DNA of 64,000 nt, taken from positions 62,001 through 126,000 of IMG/VR virus record IMGVR_UViG_3300035670_011224; one strand, given 5' to 3'. A program made the position numbers and the translations under genes. A model generated the notes under the pieces. That model was not told the origin of the DNA. It searched no databases and saw only the letters and a list, made by a program, of their open reading frames with translations. This document shows positions 25,990-35,862 of the stretch, one piece after another. Source of the DNA: a virus. Position 1 is the stretch's first letter; each line of letters opens with the position of its first letter.

Positions 25990-27294
25990 TTATGGCACAA
26001 AATTGTATTGCTGACCGGAATAATATTCTGTTTTAGATGGTGTGACTGTTGGCGTTGTTGTTGGAGTAGGTGTTTCTGAGGATGTTAACGAAATTGTGGG
26101 TGTTGGAGTTGGTGTTTCCGAAGATGTTGGAGTTGGTGTGGAGGTTGGTGTTTCTGAAGGTGTTAGGGTGGGGGTTGGTGTGGGAGTTGGTGTTTCCGAA
26201 GATGTTTGTGTAGGAGTTGGTGTTGCGGTCAATTCTATTGAAGAGCTAGGAGTCTGGGTCTGTGTCACAGAAGCTGTTGGAGTAGGGGTTAATGTGGATG
26301 TTAGTGTCGAAGTAAAAGTTGGAGTGTTTGTATTTGTTATTGATGGTGTTGGAGTTAATGTTTGAGTATTGCTTGGAGTCAATGTTGGTGTTGGAGTTGA
26401 TGTTGGTTGTGATGTGGATGTTACTGTTGGGGTCTTTGTTTGGGTGGGCGTTTTTGTAGGAGTTCTTGTTTGTGTTGGTGTTTTTGTTGGTGTTTTTGTT
26501 GGTGTTCTGGTTGGCGTTTTTGTAGGTGTTCTGGTTGGATTCGGAGTTTTAGTGGGAGTTCGTGTTTGTGTTGGTGTTGGTGTGCTAGTTTTTGTTGGTG
26601 TTGGAGTAATAGTAGGTGTTAGAGTATTGGTAGGAGTATTTGTTGGAGTTGGAGTTGGTGTTTTTGATGGTAAAATAATAGGACTAGTACTACTACAATT
26701 AATAAATAAATTACTAATAATATTAACTAAATCACCATTTGTTTGTATCGGATCACTAGTATACAAAGGATTTGTCACACCTTTTTTATATAGTTTTATT
26801 ATGTGATAATTATTTTCTTTACTATTTTTACTAGTATTATAATTTTTGAAATCTAATGATAAATTACAAGAACAAGGCCGAATTATTTCGGCAGATGCGC
26901 AAAAATTGCCAATATTATCAAACCATGTTCCAGTATCAAAGATACCCAAATAAAGATATCCTGTTGTTGATGCTGTAAATATATGATTAGTTCCTATTGT
27001 AATACTATTATTTGTAGTAAAAGGTATTGTGCTACTATTTATATTAGATATAACACCAAAAGCAGTATTATAGTACAGTCCATTGAATCCATTTGCGTCG
27101 CTATTACAAAAAGTTCCATAATAACATGATACGCATCCTCTAACATTCACAGAAACTATATCTCCAGCATTTACAAACAATGATGTGTTTTTTAAGGTTG
27201 AGCCATCATTATAGTTTAATCTGGTTTCATTATTATTACAAATTGTTTCAATAATATTAGAACAATTATTTTGTATATTATTAGTATTATTCAT
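25990..27294 (-). CDS. Thr-Pro repeat protein, 434 aa
   Basis: Residues 1-205 form a Cys-containing beta-rich head ([32 protein letters not shown]) that could be a carbohydrate- or receptor-binding jelly-roll. Residues about 207-420 are a very long Thr-Pro/Thr-Lys-Thr-Pro stalk, ending in SGQQYNFVP. No signal peptide. It is the reverse order of the protein at 18057, where the stalk is N-terminal. Confidence 0.7.
   Translation of the reverse strand: MNNTNNIQNNCSNIIETICNNNETRLNYNDGSTLKNTSLFVNAGDIVSVNVRGCVSCYYGTFCNSDANGFNGLYYNTAFGVISNINSSTIPFTTNNSITIGTNHIFTASTTGYLYLGIFDTGTWFDNIGNFCASAEIIRPCSCNLSLDFKNYNTSKNSKENNYHIIKLYKKGVTNPLYTSDPIQTNGDLVNIISNLFINCSSTSPIILPSKTPTPTPTNTPTNTLTPTITPTPTKTSTPTPTQTRTPTKTPNPTRTPTKTPTRTPTKTPTKTPTQTRTPTKTPTQTKTPTVTSTSQPTSTPTPTLTPSNTQTLTPTPSITNTNTPTFTSTLTSTLTPTPTASVTQTQTPSSSIELTATPTPTQTSSETPTPTPTPTLTPSETPTSTPTPTSSETPTPTPTISLTSSETPTPTTTPTVTPSKTEYYSGQQYNFVP
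26040..26680 (-). repeat. Thr-Pro-coding low-complexity block
   Basis: About 640 bases of degenerate 6- to 12-base in-frame repeats (complement of gttggagttggtgtt-type units) coding the stalk of the 434-residue protein. The apparently open plus-strand frames across it are shadows. Confidence 0.85.
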
Positions 27295-27312
27295 AATGTA
27301 TTACTTAAAATT

Positions 27313-30300
27313 TTATGTTGTAATTATTCTTTCTGTCCAAGAAATTCCACTATCAGTACTGGTATAAATATGTCCGACATATACAGTGGAAACTAGTTTG
27401 GTTCCATCGGCACTACTAGTAATACGATACCAGTTTCGATTATTTTCTCTCGCTATCCAAGACACCCCACTATCAATACTTGTATAAATTTGTCCATTTT
27501 CTACAACAGCAGCAAGTTTAGTTCCATCACTACTACTGGTTATATCTATCCATTGTCTTTGTCCTGATGCAAATCGTGCAATCCAAGTTGCGCCACTATC
27601 GGAACTAGTATAAATATATCCATTATATACAGTTGCTGCTAATTTAGTTCCATCACTGCTGCTGGTTATAGCAGTCCAAGCATGAACCATATTAGAAATA
27701 GATCTGACTGTCCAATTTACTCCGCTATCAGAACTAGTGTAAATATCTCCATTATTAATTGATACTGCTAATTTTACACCATCACTACTACTAGTAACTC
27801 TAATTAAACCAGCAGAAATTGTGGTTATTCTGTTCGTCCAATTAGCTCCACTATCAATACTAGTCGAGACTCCACCGCTATTACTTGCAACTAGCTTAAC
27901 CCCATTAGAATTACTAGCTATATCAATCCAAAATATATAATTATTATTTTTTAGTGTCCAATTGATTCCACTATCGGAACTAGTATAAACATCACCATTA
28001 CCTATAATTGCTACAAGATTATTTCCATCGTCACTACTAGCAATAGCTTTCCATTGTCGATTACTTTGTGTTGCTAGTCTTGCTATCCAGTTGGTCCCAC
28101 TGTCACTACTTGTATAAATTTGTCCATTCCAAGCAACAGCAGCAAGTTTAGTTCCATCACTACTACTGGTAATATCGCTCCATGGTTTGCTATAGTTTGT
28201 TGGAGTAACTGTTGGCGTGACTGTTGGTGTAGTGTTTGGTGTTGTCGCGGGAGTAGATGTTAGCGTAATAGTTGGCGTTGGAGTAGTTGTTTGGGTTACT
28301 GTATTTGTGGGAGTAACTGTTGGTGTTACTGTTGGAGTAAGAGTATTAGTCTGGGTGGTTGTTGGTGTAACTGTGTTAGATGGAGTAACTGTTGGAGACA
28401 CTGTTGGTGTTGCCGTATTGGTAGGAGTAACTGTCGGTGTTACTGTGTTCGATGTAGTAACAGCTGGTGTTGCTGTAACTGTTGGCGTTGTCGTATTGGA
28501 TGGAGTAACTGTTGGGGTTACAGTATTACTCGGAGTAACTGTTGGGGTTGCAGTATTACTCGGAGTAACTGTTGGGGTTGCAGTATTACTCGGAGTAACT
28601 GTTGGGGTCGCAGTATTACTCGGAGTAACTGTTGGAGTAACTGTGTTGGATGGAGACACCGTCGGCGTTACTGTTGGAGTAACTGTGTTAGATGGAGACA
28701 CCGTTGGCGTTGCTGTTGGAGTAATACTACTTGTAGGAGTAACTGTCGAAGTGGCTGTTGGTGTGGTGGTTGGTGTTGTTGTTGGAGTAGATGTTGGCGT
28801 AATAGTTGGTGTTGGAGTAGGCTTGGGAGTATTTAGTATAATTTTAATAGATTGATTTTTAATATCACAATAATTATTTTTAATATGAGGATTATAAGAA
28901 TTTATAGTTGGTTGAATATATGATTGATTATTACTAATAATTTTAATATGATTGCTACAAGAGATGTTATTGGATTGTACAACGTGAGGATTAATATGAT
29001 TAATAGTTGGTGGAGTATACAGCATATTATTTCCAATAATTTTTATAGAAGAGTTATTTGAACATTGTTTTTGATATGTTATTGGTTCAACATAAGGATT
29101 GTCGCATCCGTAGCATCTAGACTCTTTTGTTGATGCTTTGATAGTGCTTCCATTGGAACTAGCACAATTACCATAAATTATTATTTGATATTTATCAGTA
29201 TAAAAATTAGTTATTTCAATAGGATCGAATGTGATATTTGTAGAATTAATAACGCAATTATTTTTTTCAACATATTCTTCTACACATATATAATAACAGC
29301 ATTCTCCAACACAAGACGATGGAAGCGGCGTAGATGCTGGTGTTGGCGTTGGCGTGAGTGTGGGAGTTGCTGATGGTGGTGGTCGCGGACTTGGGGACGA
29401 AGATGGTAATGGCGGAGACGGTGGACTCGGAGGACTAGGTGGCGATGGTGGACTTGGTGGACTTGGTGGACTTGGAGGCGATGGAGGACTTGGTGGGCTT
29501 GGAGGTGATGGAGGACTTGGTGGCGATGGTGGACTCGGTGGACTTGGAGGTGATGGTGGACTTGGTGGACTTGGTGGCGACGGAGGACTTGGCGGCGATG
29601 GTGGACTTGGTGGCGAAGGCGGCGATGGTGGACTTGGTGGCGAAGGCGGCGATGGTGGACTTGGTGGCGAAGGCGGCGACGGTGGACTTGGAGGCGATGG
29701 TGGACTTGGTGGACTTGGTGGACTTGGTGGACTTGGCGGCGAAGGCGGACTTGGTGGACTTGGTGGCGACGGAGGACTTGGCGGCGAAGGCGGACTTGGT
29801 GGACTTGGTGGCGAAGGCGGCGATGGTGGACTTGGCGGCGATGGTGGACTTGGCGGTGAAGGAGGACTTGGTGGCGAAGGCGGCGATGGTGGACTCGGTG
29901 GACTCGGAGGACTAGGTGGCGACGGAGGACCGGGTGGCGGTGGCGGTGGTGGCGGCGAACAACCCTCGCTACTACAAGAAGGACACTGAGGACAAGCAGA
30001 TGCTCCGCCGCCTTCTTCTATACATTGACCACACGTTGGACTAGAAGGATTGGTATCGCAAAATAGAAATTTAGTACAGCACGGATCTTGTTCTGGACAA
30101 GGATCCTCTGGTGTGCAGACTTTAACTAGGTTGTTCGGGCTGTTTGGGCAACAACGACTCTCAGGATTTACTCCATCAGTTTCTTGATTAAAAATTATAT
30201 TACAATCGTTTTCATCTTTACCCATATAACAACTACCTTGTACTAATCCTGTAAAAACTCCATTCTGATCTGCACAAGCTTCAAAACTTGTAGTATAGAA

Positions 30301-30462
30301 CGGAGCACCTTGACAAGTTCTAAGACCATTATTACAATCAACAATTTGCTCAACTGGACATTGTTGATCGCATGGTATCTGTGAAACTATTTTACAAGTG
30401 CCACATATACCTCCTTCATATTCTAAACTATTAATAGTATCTTGTAATTGTAATTTTTTCAT
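27313..30462 (-). CDS. Giant mosaic fibre-like protein with SPP repeats and seven-repeat propeller
   Basis: 1049 residues. About 1-165: Cys-rich head. About 167-352: almost uninterrupted PPSPPSPP, the extensin-like motif of algal cell-wall proteins. About 365-550: second Cys/Asn-rich region with short repeats. About 553-755: Thr-Pro stalk. About 757-1049: seven repeats of the kind [10 protein letters not shown]-x(3-5)[13 protein letters not shown], a BNR/YCF48-like pattern that should fold as a seven-bladed propeller. No signal peptide. Most likely a long virion fibre with the propeller as receptor-binding tip. Confidence 0.75.
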   Translation of the reverse strand: MKKLQLQDTINSLEYEGGICGTCKIVSQIPCDQQCPVEQIVDCNNGLRTCQGAPFYTTSFEACADQNGVFTGLVQGSCYMGKDENDCNIIFNQETDGVNPESRCCPNSPNNLVKVCTPEDPCPEQDPCCTKFLFCDTNPSSPTCGQCIEEGGGASACPQCPSCSSEGCSPPPPPPPPGPPSPPSPPSPPSPPSPPSPPSPPSPPSPPSPPSPPSPPSPPSPPSPPSPPSPPSPPSPPSPPSPPSPPSPPSPPSPPSPPSPPSPPSPPSPPSPPSPPSPPSPPSPPSPPSPPSPPSPPSPPSPPSPPSPPSPPSPPSPPSPPSPPSPPSPPSPPSPPSPPSPPSPPSPPSPPLPSSSPSPRPPPSATPTLTPTPTPASTPLPSSCVGECCYYICVEEYVEKNNCVINSTNITFDPIEITNFYTDKYQIIIYGNCASSNGSTIKASTKESRCYGCDNPYVEPITYQKQCSNNSSIKIIGNNMLYTPPTINHINPHVVQSNNISCSNHIKIISNNQSYIQPTINSYNPHIKNNYCDIKNQSIKIILNTPKPTPTPTITPTSTPTTTPTTTPTATSTVTPTSSITPTATPTVSPSNTVTPTVTPTVSPSNTVTPTVTPSNTATPTVTPSNTATPTVTPSNTATPTVTPSNTVTPTVTPSNTTTPTVTATPAVTTSNTVTPTVTPTNTATPTVSPTVTPSNTVTPTTTQTNTLTPTVTPTVTPTNTVTQTTTPTPTITLTSTPATTPNTTPTVTPTVTPTNYSKPWSDITSSSDGTKLAAVAWNGQIYTSSDSGTNWIARLATQSNRQWKAIASSDDGNNLVAIIGNGDVYTSSDSGINWTLKNNNYIFWIDIASNSNGVKLVASNSGGVSTSIDSGANWTNRITTISAGLIRVTSSSDGVKLAVSINNGDIYTSSDSGVNWTVRSISNMVHAWTAITSSSDGTKLAATVYNGYIYTSSDSGATWIARFASGQRQWIDITSSSDGTKLAAVVENGQIYTSIDSGVSWIARENNRNWYRITSSADGTKLVSTVYVGHIYTSTDSGISWTERIITT
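27330..28180 (-). repeat. Seven BNR/YCF48-like propeller repeats
   Basis: Seven imperfect in-frame repeats of about 120 bases, each ending in a Ser/Ile/Thr-Asp-Ser-Gly-x-x-Trp motif. The conserved units are seen in the protein at about residues 757-1049. Confidence 0.85.
28511..28630 (-). repeat. Four near-perfect 30-base tandem repeats
   Basis: Units start at 28511, 28541, 28571 and 28601 with the pattern gttggggttgcagtattact; copies differ by one or two bases. They code [10 protein letters not shown]-type decapeptides. Same unit length as the repeats at 19219. Confidence 0.9.
29404..29960 (-). repeat. Ser-Pro-Pro-coding 9-base repeats
   Basis: About 555 bases built from 9-base units (complement of ggacttggt, ggcgatggt, ggcgaaggc) coding PPSPPSPP. 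This is one of the most regular repeats in the window and is liable to length change. Confidence 0.9.
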
Positions 30463-30501
30463 TTTATTTTTTAAAAATAAGAATTCTTTTTAATTAACTG
30501 T

Positions 30502-30513
30502 GATAATATACAG
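30502..30513 (-). promoter_or_regulatory. Weak variant of the GGTGTAT promoter motif (30462 gene)
   Basis: Reads CTGTATATTATC on the minus strand, 40 bases before the ATG of the 1049-residue protein gene. It matches the shared motif except in the first bases. Confidence 0.35.
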
Positions 30514-30516
30514 TGA

Positions 30517-31977
30517 TTATGCTCCAGGAACATCAATACATATTCCATTTCTACAAATTTGTCGATCAGTACAGCAATTACGTCCACAACAAGGATTATG
30601 ATCTGGACCGGCGATAGGACACGCCATAAAATCACAACATACGTATTCACTTTTCTTTAGACATTGTAAATTAGCAATATTAGTAATATCTCCACAACAA
30701 ACTTCATTGTCTTCACAACAATTTGCGCTTCCACAACAAAATTTATTATCAGGACATATATGAGCCAACGGCGTACCAGCAAAACAACATTTGCTTCCTC
30801 TTTGCTGATAGCAACCACCACCCGGACAACAAGTTTCACCAGGATTGCAGCTTTCGATGTCCGATCCTCCTTTATCGGGACAATTTTTACATACTCTTCT
30901 ACATTTTCCATCTCCGCATACTTTTTCGCCTTGTTCGCAGCATCTAGGCTGTCCACTCCCATCTTTTCCGGCTCTACGCTCTGAACAACACTGGCCGGCA
31001 TGCCATTTGTGTCCTTTAGCACAACATACTTCTGTATTGCGCTCGGGAGCAGGAAAACACCTTTCTCCTGCTTTTGTGTTGCAGTAAGAACCTGTATCGC
31101 AATTACATCGTATAAATCCTGGATATTCGCAAAATACATTATTACACACTGGATCCCATTGGGCAGTGCCTTTTTTTCCAGATTGTGGAGGGCATGTAAA
31201 ACAAGTTGGACCCTGAGGTGTGTTCTTGCAGTCTTCCCTGACACAGCATTTTCCACCACAAGAAATCTCTCTATTACTACAACACTGTTTTGTTCCATCA
31301 TTTTTCTGTATAATTTTATCAGTCCTACAACATGTTCCATTAGATAAACATGAATGTGTAGCCATATTACACGGTTTTTTATTACAGCATACAAATCCGT
31401 CCTTGAGCAATATTCCATTACAACATTGCTCTTCATCTACACAATTATCTTCGCAACATATTTGCCCACTATCAGTATCACAGCCACATCGTTGCTCTCC
31501 ACACGGTCCTGCGCAATTTGCATCAGCTTGAGTTGAGAATTCTTCATTATTTACTATAAATCTATCACATTTAGTTTTTATAATTTTACCATCACAACAT
31601 TCTTCGTCCAGAGCTAAAATCTTTCCGCCACAACAGGCTGTTGATAATACGCATTGTCCATTACAACAAGTTTTTATACTATTAGTAGTATCACAACATG
31701 AGTCTCCGCAAGTTGTTAATGGAGGTTTTTGATCTTCACAAGTATGATATTCTGTTGTGCTCCACGATGTATAATGCACACATTCTCCATACTTAATATC
31801 TCCATCATTGCAACTATCTCCTAAATTATCATTTGTGGAACAATAACAATTATCATCACAATCTTGCTCTAAAAACCACATAGGTTTGGAAAAAATTTCA
31901 TTTTGAACTTCTATACTAATATGTTCTAATGAAGGAATTCCACATCTCCACCAGCAAGAAGAATTACAATTATTCAT
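30517..31977 (-). CDS. Cysteine-rich repeat protein, 486 aa
   Basis: About one residue in six is Cys, often as CC pairs spaced 8-12 residues apart (CCNGQCVLSTACCGGKI, CCEQGEKVCGDGKC). This is a granulin- or keratin-associated-like pattern with no hydrophobic core, so the fold must be held by disulfides or metal. No signal peptide is visible (MNNCNSSCWWRCGIPSLEHI). It is probably an extracellular virion component oxidised after lysis. A shadow frame of 259 codons overlaps it and is not counted. Confidence 0.7.
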   Translation of the reverse strand: MNNCNSSCWWRCGIPSLEHISIEVQNEIFSKPMWFLEQDCDDNCYCSTNDNLGDSCNDGDIKYGECVHYTSWSTTEYHTCEDQKPPLTTCGDSCCDTTNSIKTCCNGQCVLSTACCGGKILALDEECCDGKIIKTKCDRFIVNNEEFSTQADANCAGPCGEQRCGCDTDSGQICCEDNCVDEEQCCNGILLKDGFVCCNKKPCNMATHSCLSNGTCCRTDKIIQKNDGTKQCCSNREISCGGKCCVREDCKNTPQGPTCFTCPPQSGKKGTAQWDPVCNNVFCEYPGFIRCNCDTGSYCNTKAGERCFPAPERNTEVCCAKGHKWHAGQCCSERRAGKDGSGQPRCCEQGEKVCGDGKCRRVCKNCPDKGGSDIESCNPGETCCPGGGCYQQRGSKCCFAGTPLAHICPDNKFCCGSANCCEDNEVCCGDITNIANLQCLKKSEYVCCDFMACPIAGPDHNPCCGRNCCTDRQICRNGICIDVPGA

Positions 31978-32007
31978 TTTGATAATCCTTTGAAGTTTTA
32001 TTTAAAT

Positions 32008-34803
32008 TTAGCACCATTTAATACATTCGGTATAAGTATCACTATCTTCGTCAATATCACATTTCATACACCTATCTCCAAAACTACAGCCAACACAAGA
32101 TCCATCAACGCATTTTCTACATAATTTTTGACTACATTGATTAATACAAACAGCAGAACCTGGAAAAATTGATGAGCTACATATCTCACATTTTGTAGTG
32201 TCGCACTTTAGTACACACTCTCCATTTTGACACTCTTCGCATTTTTTAGGATCGCACTTAGTGACACATTGTCCATTTATACATACTTCACATTTATTTT
32301 TATCACATTTGTTAACACATCCACCTTTATTATCACACTCTTCGCATTTTTTACTATCGCAATTGATTATACAATTACCTCTAGAGTCGCATGTTTCGCA
32401 TTTAGCAGCGTCGCATTTTGCAACACATTTATTATTTTCGCACTTTTCACATAATATGCTACAATTAGGTACACAATTTCCACGTTCGCATCTTTCGCAT
32501 TCGTTACATTTTGATTCGCATTTTCCTTTTCCATCACATATTTCACAATTATTGCGATTACAAACAACAACACAACCGATTGGGCCACATACTTCACATT
32601 TGTCTGGATTACATATATATATACAGTTTTTATTTATACAACTTACGCAAGGATTGTTTTTACATTGCGAAACACAATTTCCACCAATACATTCTTCACA
32701 TAAAAATTCGTTACATGATGATTTACATACTCCTTGATCGCAATATTCACATTCTTTACAAGTAGACACACAATTTCCTTTGCCATCACATTGTAAACAT
32801 TGTTTTGAGTCACATCCACCATCTACACATTGATTATTAACACAAATTTGACAGTCATTACATATGTTGGTACATTTTCCACTAAGATCACAATCCGAAC
32901 AATCTCCACACTTAGGAACACACTCTCCTTTTGCATTATCGCATTTTAAACACGGAGATGCTTCCGAACATGATTTATATCCCTTATCGGTACAAACCGT
33001 ACATGGTGGACCTGATTCTACACAACTTCTACTACCATTTATCATTACACATTTTCTACCGGAACATTGTGGAGTAGAACATGGATCAACACACTTTCCA
33101 TTTACACAATCTAAACAAGGATCATCACAAAAACATTTTTCGTCTTTACATTTGCAAGATCCACATTCACAACAAGGGTCTTTTACACATTTTCCATCTT
33201 CACAAATTTCGCATAATAATTCATTGCATGACGATTTACAATGTCCATTTTTACATATTTCGCAATTATCTGGTTTACAAAATATTTTACAATCACCGAA
33301 TTCTTTATCGCACTCTTCACATTGTTCGGCTCTGCAAGTATATACGCATCTTCCTTGACCATCACACTCTAAACATTTTTTTGGATCACATGATGATACA
33401 CACTGTCCATTTTCACATATTTCGCAATTTAGATAATCACAACTATCTTTACAAAAAGATCCAGTACATCTCAAACAATTATTACTATCGCAACTATCTA
33501 CACATTTTCCATTTTCACAGTCGTAGCAGCCGTTACATTTGGGTGTACACCATCCACCAGAACAAATTTCACATTCATTGCATTGATTTTTACATACTCC
33601 GTTGTCACAAATTTCGCATTTACTTTTGTCACATTTAGAATAACATCTTCCAGATAAACATTCTAAGCAGCTTTTGGGATCGCAAGGATCTACGCATTTA
33701 GAATTACCGTCACAAACTAAACATGAATTTTTACCACCACAAGCACTTACACATTGGTCATTTTCGCACACCATACAATTTTTACCGTCACAACCATCCA
33801 CGCACTGATCGTCGATACATCTTTGACAACCACTACACGAATTGTAACATGTGCCATCGCAACGCAAACAATTACCACTACATTTTGGAACACATTCACC
33901 TGTTTGATAATTACATACTAAACACGAAGACGCTTGAGAACATGGTAGATAACCCTGTTGTGTACAAGCTCTACAAAATCCTCCATTATCAACACACGAA
34001 GGTTCTCCATCTACTAAAACACATTTTCTACCAGGACACTCTGGTGTAGTACATCGATCAACACACTCTCCGTCTTTACAAACTTCACAAGCACTATCAC
34101 AAACACATGTTTCGTTTTCGCATTTACAAGATCCACATTCGCAGCAAGGATCTTTTACACATTCACCGTCTTCGCAAATTTCACATTCTTTACAAATTGA
34201 TTCACAAACATCTCCTGCGCAACGTTGACAATTTTCTTTCTTACAAGGATTAATGCATTTACCATTTTCACAAACATTACATCCTTTACAGATTATACCA
34301 CAACATTTATCTCTATTTCCACAACAAGGATCATTTGATCCGCAACATGGATCGGTGTTATTGCAGCATGGTCCACGACAATTTTTATATCCGCCGGGAG
34401 ACGGCGGGCTTGGTGGACTTGGTGGACTAGGAGGAGACGGCGGGCTCGGAGGAGGCGGTGAAGGAGGAGGAGGTGGTGGTGGTGGTGGTGGTGGTGGTGG
34501 TGGTGGTGGTGGTGGTGGTGGTGGAGGTGGCGGGGGAGGAGGTGGAGGAGATGGCGGTGGCGGGGGTGGAGGCGAAGGAGGTGGCGACGATGAACATATT
34601 CCTCCATAAACCTGGCCATTTGTTGGGTTGGCTACTGGAGGAGGTGGACAAAAAGGTTCACATCCATCGGGACAAGGTATAGATATCATCCATGTACAAG
34701 ATTGAGATCCATCATCATTGGCCACACAAACAGCAGTGTATTGACAGTCACATCCTGGTGTGCTGGCTAGTGGTTCTATATTAAAAATATTTTTTATTTT
34801 CAT
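32008..34803 (-). CDS. Very large cysteine-rich protein with polyproline linker, 931 aa
   Basis: Residues 1-70 form a small Cys head, about 70-140 a polyproline/SPP linker, and about 145-931 a chain of short Cys modules of the form C-x-x-C-x(4-6)-G-x-C-x(3-5)-C (for example CEICENGQCVSSC). A module of about 95 residues (KDPCCECGSCKC ... GECVPKC) occurs twice, near residues 212 and 536. No signal peptide. Its ATG overlaps the stop of the nucleotidyltransferase-like gene (ATGA). Most likely an extended, disulfide-rich fibre. Confidence 0.75.
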   Translation of the reverse strand: MKIKNIFNIEPLASTPGCDCQYTAVCVANDDGSQSCTWMISIPCPDGCEPFCPPPPVANPTNGQVYGGICSSSPPPSPPPPPPPSPPPPPPPPPPPPPPPPPPPPPPPPPPPPPSPPPPSPPSPPSPPSPPSPPSPGGYKNCRGPCCNNTDPCCGSNDPCCGNRDKCCGIICKGCNVCENGKCINPCKKENCQRCAGDVCESICKECEICEDGECVKDPCCECGSCKCENETCVCDSACEVCKDGECVDRCTTPECPGRKCVLVDGEPSCVDNGGFCRACTQQGYLPCSQASSCLVCNYQTGECVPKCSGNCLRCDGTCYNSCSGCQRCIDDQCVDGCDGKNCMVCENDQCVSACGGKNSCLVCDGNSKCVDPCDPKSCLECLSGRCYSKCDKSKCEICDNGVCKNQCNECEICSGGWCTPKCNGCYDCENGKCVDSCDSNNCLRCTGSFCKDSCDYLNCEICENGQCVSSCDPKKCLECDGQGRCVYTCRAEQCEECDKEFGDCKIFCKPDNCEICKNGHCKSSCNELLCEICEDGKCVKDPCCECGSCKCKDEKCFCDDPCLDCVNGKCVDPCSTPQCSGRKCVMINGSRSCVESGPPCTVCTDKGYKSCSEASPCLKCDNAKGECVPKCGDCSDCDLSGKCTNICNDCQICVNNQCVDGGCDSKQCLQCDGKGNCVSTCKECEYCDQGVCKSSCNEFLCEECIGGNCVSQCKNNPCVSCINKNCIYICNPDKCEVCGPIGCVVVCNRNNCEICDGKGKCESKCNECERCERGNCVPNCSILCEKCENNKCVAKCDAAKCETCDSRGNCIINCDSKKCEECDNKGGCVNKCDKNKCEVCINGQCVTKCDPKKCEECQNGECVLKCDTTKCEICSSSIFPGSAVCINQCSQKLCRKCVDGSCVGCSFGDRCMKCDIDEDSDTYTECIKWC
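32900..34165 (-). repeat. Internal duplication of a ~95-residue Cys module
   Basis: The two arms are about 33880-34165 and 32900-33195. Both code, in order, KDPCCECGSCKC, a C-TPxCxGRKCV segment, a C-x-x-C-x(4)-Y-x-x-CS-x-AS-x-C segment and GECVPKC. The DNA has diverged clearly, so the duplication is old. Confidence 0.75.
34466..34530 (-). repeat. Polyproline (GGT/CCA) trinucleotide tract
   Basis: About eighteen consecutive GGT triplets (CCA-type proline codons on the minus strand), followed by mixed GGA/GGC triplets. They code the polyproline linker of the 931-residue protein and are prone to slippage in steps of three. Confidence 0.9.
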
Positions 34804-35222
34804 AGTATATTATTTTTATTCATATTAATTGTTTCTATAAGTTTAGTTTTAGAAATAATTTTTAATTTTAGATCAAAAAAATAATCGATAATATAATTAT
34901 TAGTATCAGTTAAATTAGTATAATTAATATCTATACTTTTTTTAGAATACTTAAACATATCTATATATTCATTTGAGTCTAAAATTTTTGTTCTAATTCC
35001 ATGACTACTTAGAATACTATTAGCTTCTAGTGCTCGATCATATCTATAAAGAGTATTAAATATATTTAGTAAATTATTGATACTATCTTCTATTATAAAA
35101 TCCATATCGTTTGATTTACTCATTATTTTATATCCATAATAATTAGCTGCAACACTTCCTGTTAGTATCATATTAACGTTATTATTTAATAATTCTTGTA
35201 TTAATTTTAATCTTGGCGTCAT
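34800..35222 (-). CDS. Minimal nucleotidyltransferase-fold protein
   Basis: 140 residues. The segment ILTGSVAANYYGYK then SNDMDFIIED (about residues 19-47) gives the GS-x(n)-D-x-D catalytic pattern of the nucleotidyltransferase superfamily, as in AbiEii-like and MNT proteins. Only the catalytic domain plus a short helical end is present. Substrate unknown. Its start is right after a terminator hairpin, so its expression may depend on read-through. Its stop overlaps the start of the Cys-rich gene. Confidence 0.65.
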   Translation of the reverse strand: MTPRLKLIQELLNNNVNMILTGSVAANYYGYKIMSKSNDMDFIIEDSINNLLNIFNTLYRYDRALEANSILSSHGIRTKILDSNEYIDMFKYSKKSIDINYTNLTDTNNYIIDYFFDLKLKIISKTKLIETINMNKNNIL

Positions 35223-35256
35223 AAAAAATAAGCCAAGGTTATTAGCCCTGGCTTAT
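35221..35256 (-). terminator. Rho-independent terminator after the 175-aa gene
   Basis: Perfect 9-base stem AATAAGCCA/TGGCTTATT (35226-35234 with 35248-35256), extended by GG/CC after one mismatch, with a T-rich tail on the minus strand. It lies 30 bases after the stop of the gene at 35286. Confidence 0.8.
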
Positions 35257-35285
35257 TATAAACAAACTATTAGTTAAAATTATAA

Positions 35286-35813
35286 TCAGCCGGTTTTGGC
35301 TTTATAATTATCTTGAACCGGAACCTTGGCTCCTGTTTTGTATACCAATTCACCAGGAACGCTACGGGTTGGTGTTGCTGCTTCGTCTGTGCCTGGACTT
35401 TCTGTTGTGGCTGTTGGAGGAGTAGTCCAAGTGCCAGTATAGATATTCCAGTAACCAGCTCTTATAGCAGTAGCAATTTTATTAACTTTGTAACTTTCTC
35501 TTTTGTGAAGTAGTCTTAAATTACCAGGAACAAGAGCACCACTTTGTAGAAATGGCTTACTAACTGTAGCAAGGGTTGTTGTTACTCTTTTTGCTACTGG
35601 TCTTTGATTGTCATATTTGAATGTGCCAGCGCTTAAAGATTTGTCTGTGTCTGCTCCGTCTACCACAGTAGAACCAAAAACACTAACATTTTGATCGCCT
35701 AAAGCCACATTATCAACTAGTGTTGATGAACCAGCATTTTTCACAGCACCGCCAACATTTTTGGTGCTAGTTGCTGTTACAGCAGATGTACCATCGCTTT
35801 GAACTGTTGCCAT
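35286..35813 (-). CDS. Candidate abundant structural protein, 175 aa
   Basis: Ala/Thr/Val/Ser-rich and beta-type (MATVQSDGTSAVTATSTKNV at the start), with no membrane segment and few cysteines. The gene stands alone between a GGTGTATAAT motif and a clear terminator and has a GGAGA ribosome-binding site and more G+C-rich codons than its neighbours. All this fits a highly expressed virion protein such as a decoration or head-fibre protein. The family is not recognised. Confidence 0.65.
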   Translation of the reverse strand: MATVQSDGTSAVTATSTKNVGGAVKNAGSSTLVDNVALGDQNVSVFGSTVVDGADTDKSLSAGTFKYDNQRPVAKRVTTTLATVSKPFLQSGALVPGNLRLLHKRESYKVNKIATAIRAGYWNIYTGTWTTPPTATTESPGTDEAATPTRSVPGELVYKTGAKVPVQDNYKAKTG

Positions 35814-35844
35814 AATAAAATCTCCATTATGTTAGGAATGCAAC

Positions 35845-35856
35845 AGATTATACACC
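35845..35856 (-). promoter_or_regulatory. Putative phage promoter, GGTGTATAAT motif (35813 gene)
   Basis: Reads GGTGTATAATCT on the minus strand, 32 bases before the ATG of the candidate structural gene. No -35-like hexamer at 16-17 bases. Confidence 0.65.
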
Positions 35857-35862
35857 AAAAAA

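Noticed and set aside
29354-29989. Long plus-strand open frame coding Gly-Gly-Leu/Asp repeats opposite the SPP repeats
   Set aside because: It is the mirror of a simple 9-base repeat coding PPS on the minus strand; it has no flanking unique domain, promoter or ribosome-binding site. The same applies to open plus frames at 18910-19560, 26042-26806, 28217-28855 and 34253-34609.
30657-31436. 259-codon minus-strand frame inside the Cys-rich 486-residue gene
   Set aside because: It is a +1/+2 shadow of a compositionally biased gene and shows no domain, whereas the Cys-rich frame has regular CC and CxC spacing and clean gene boundaries.
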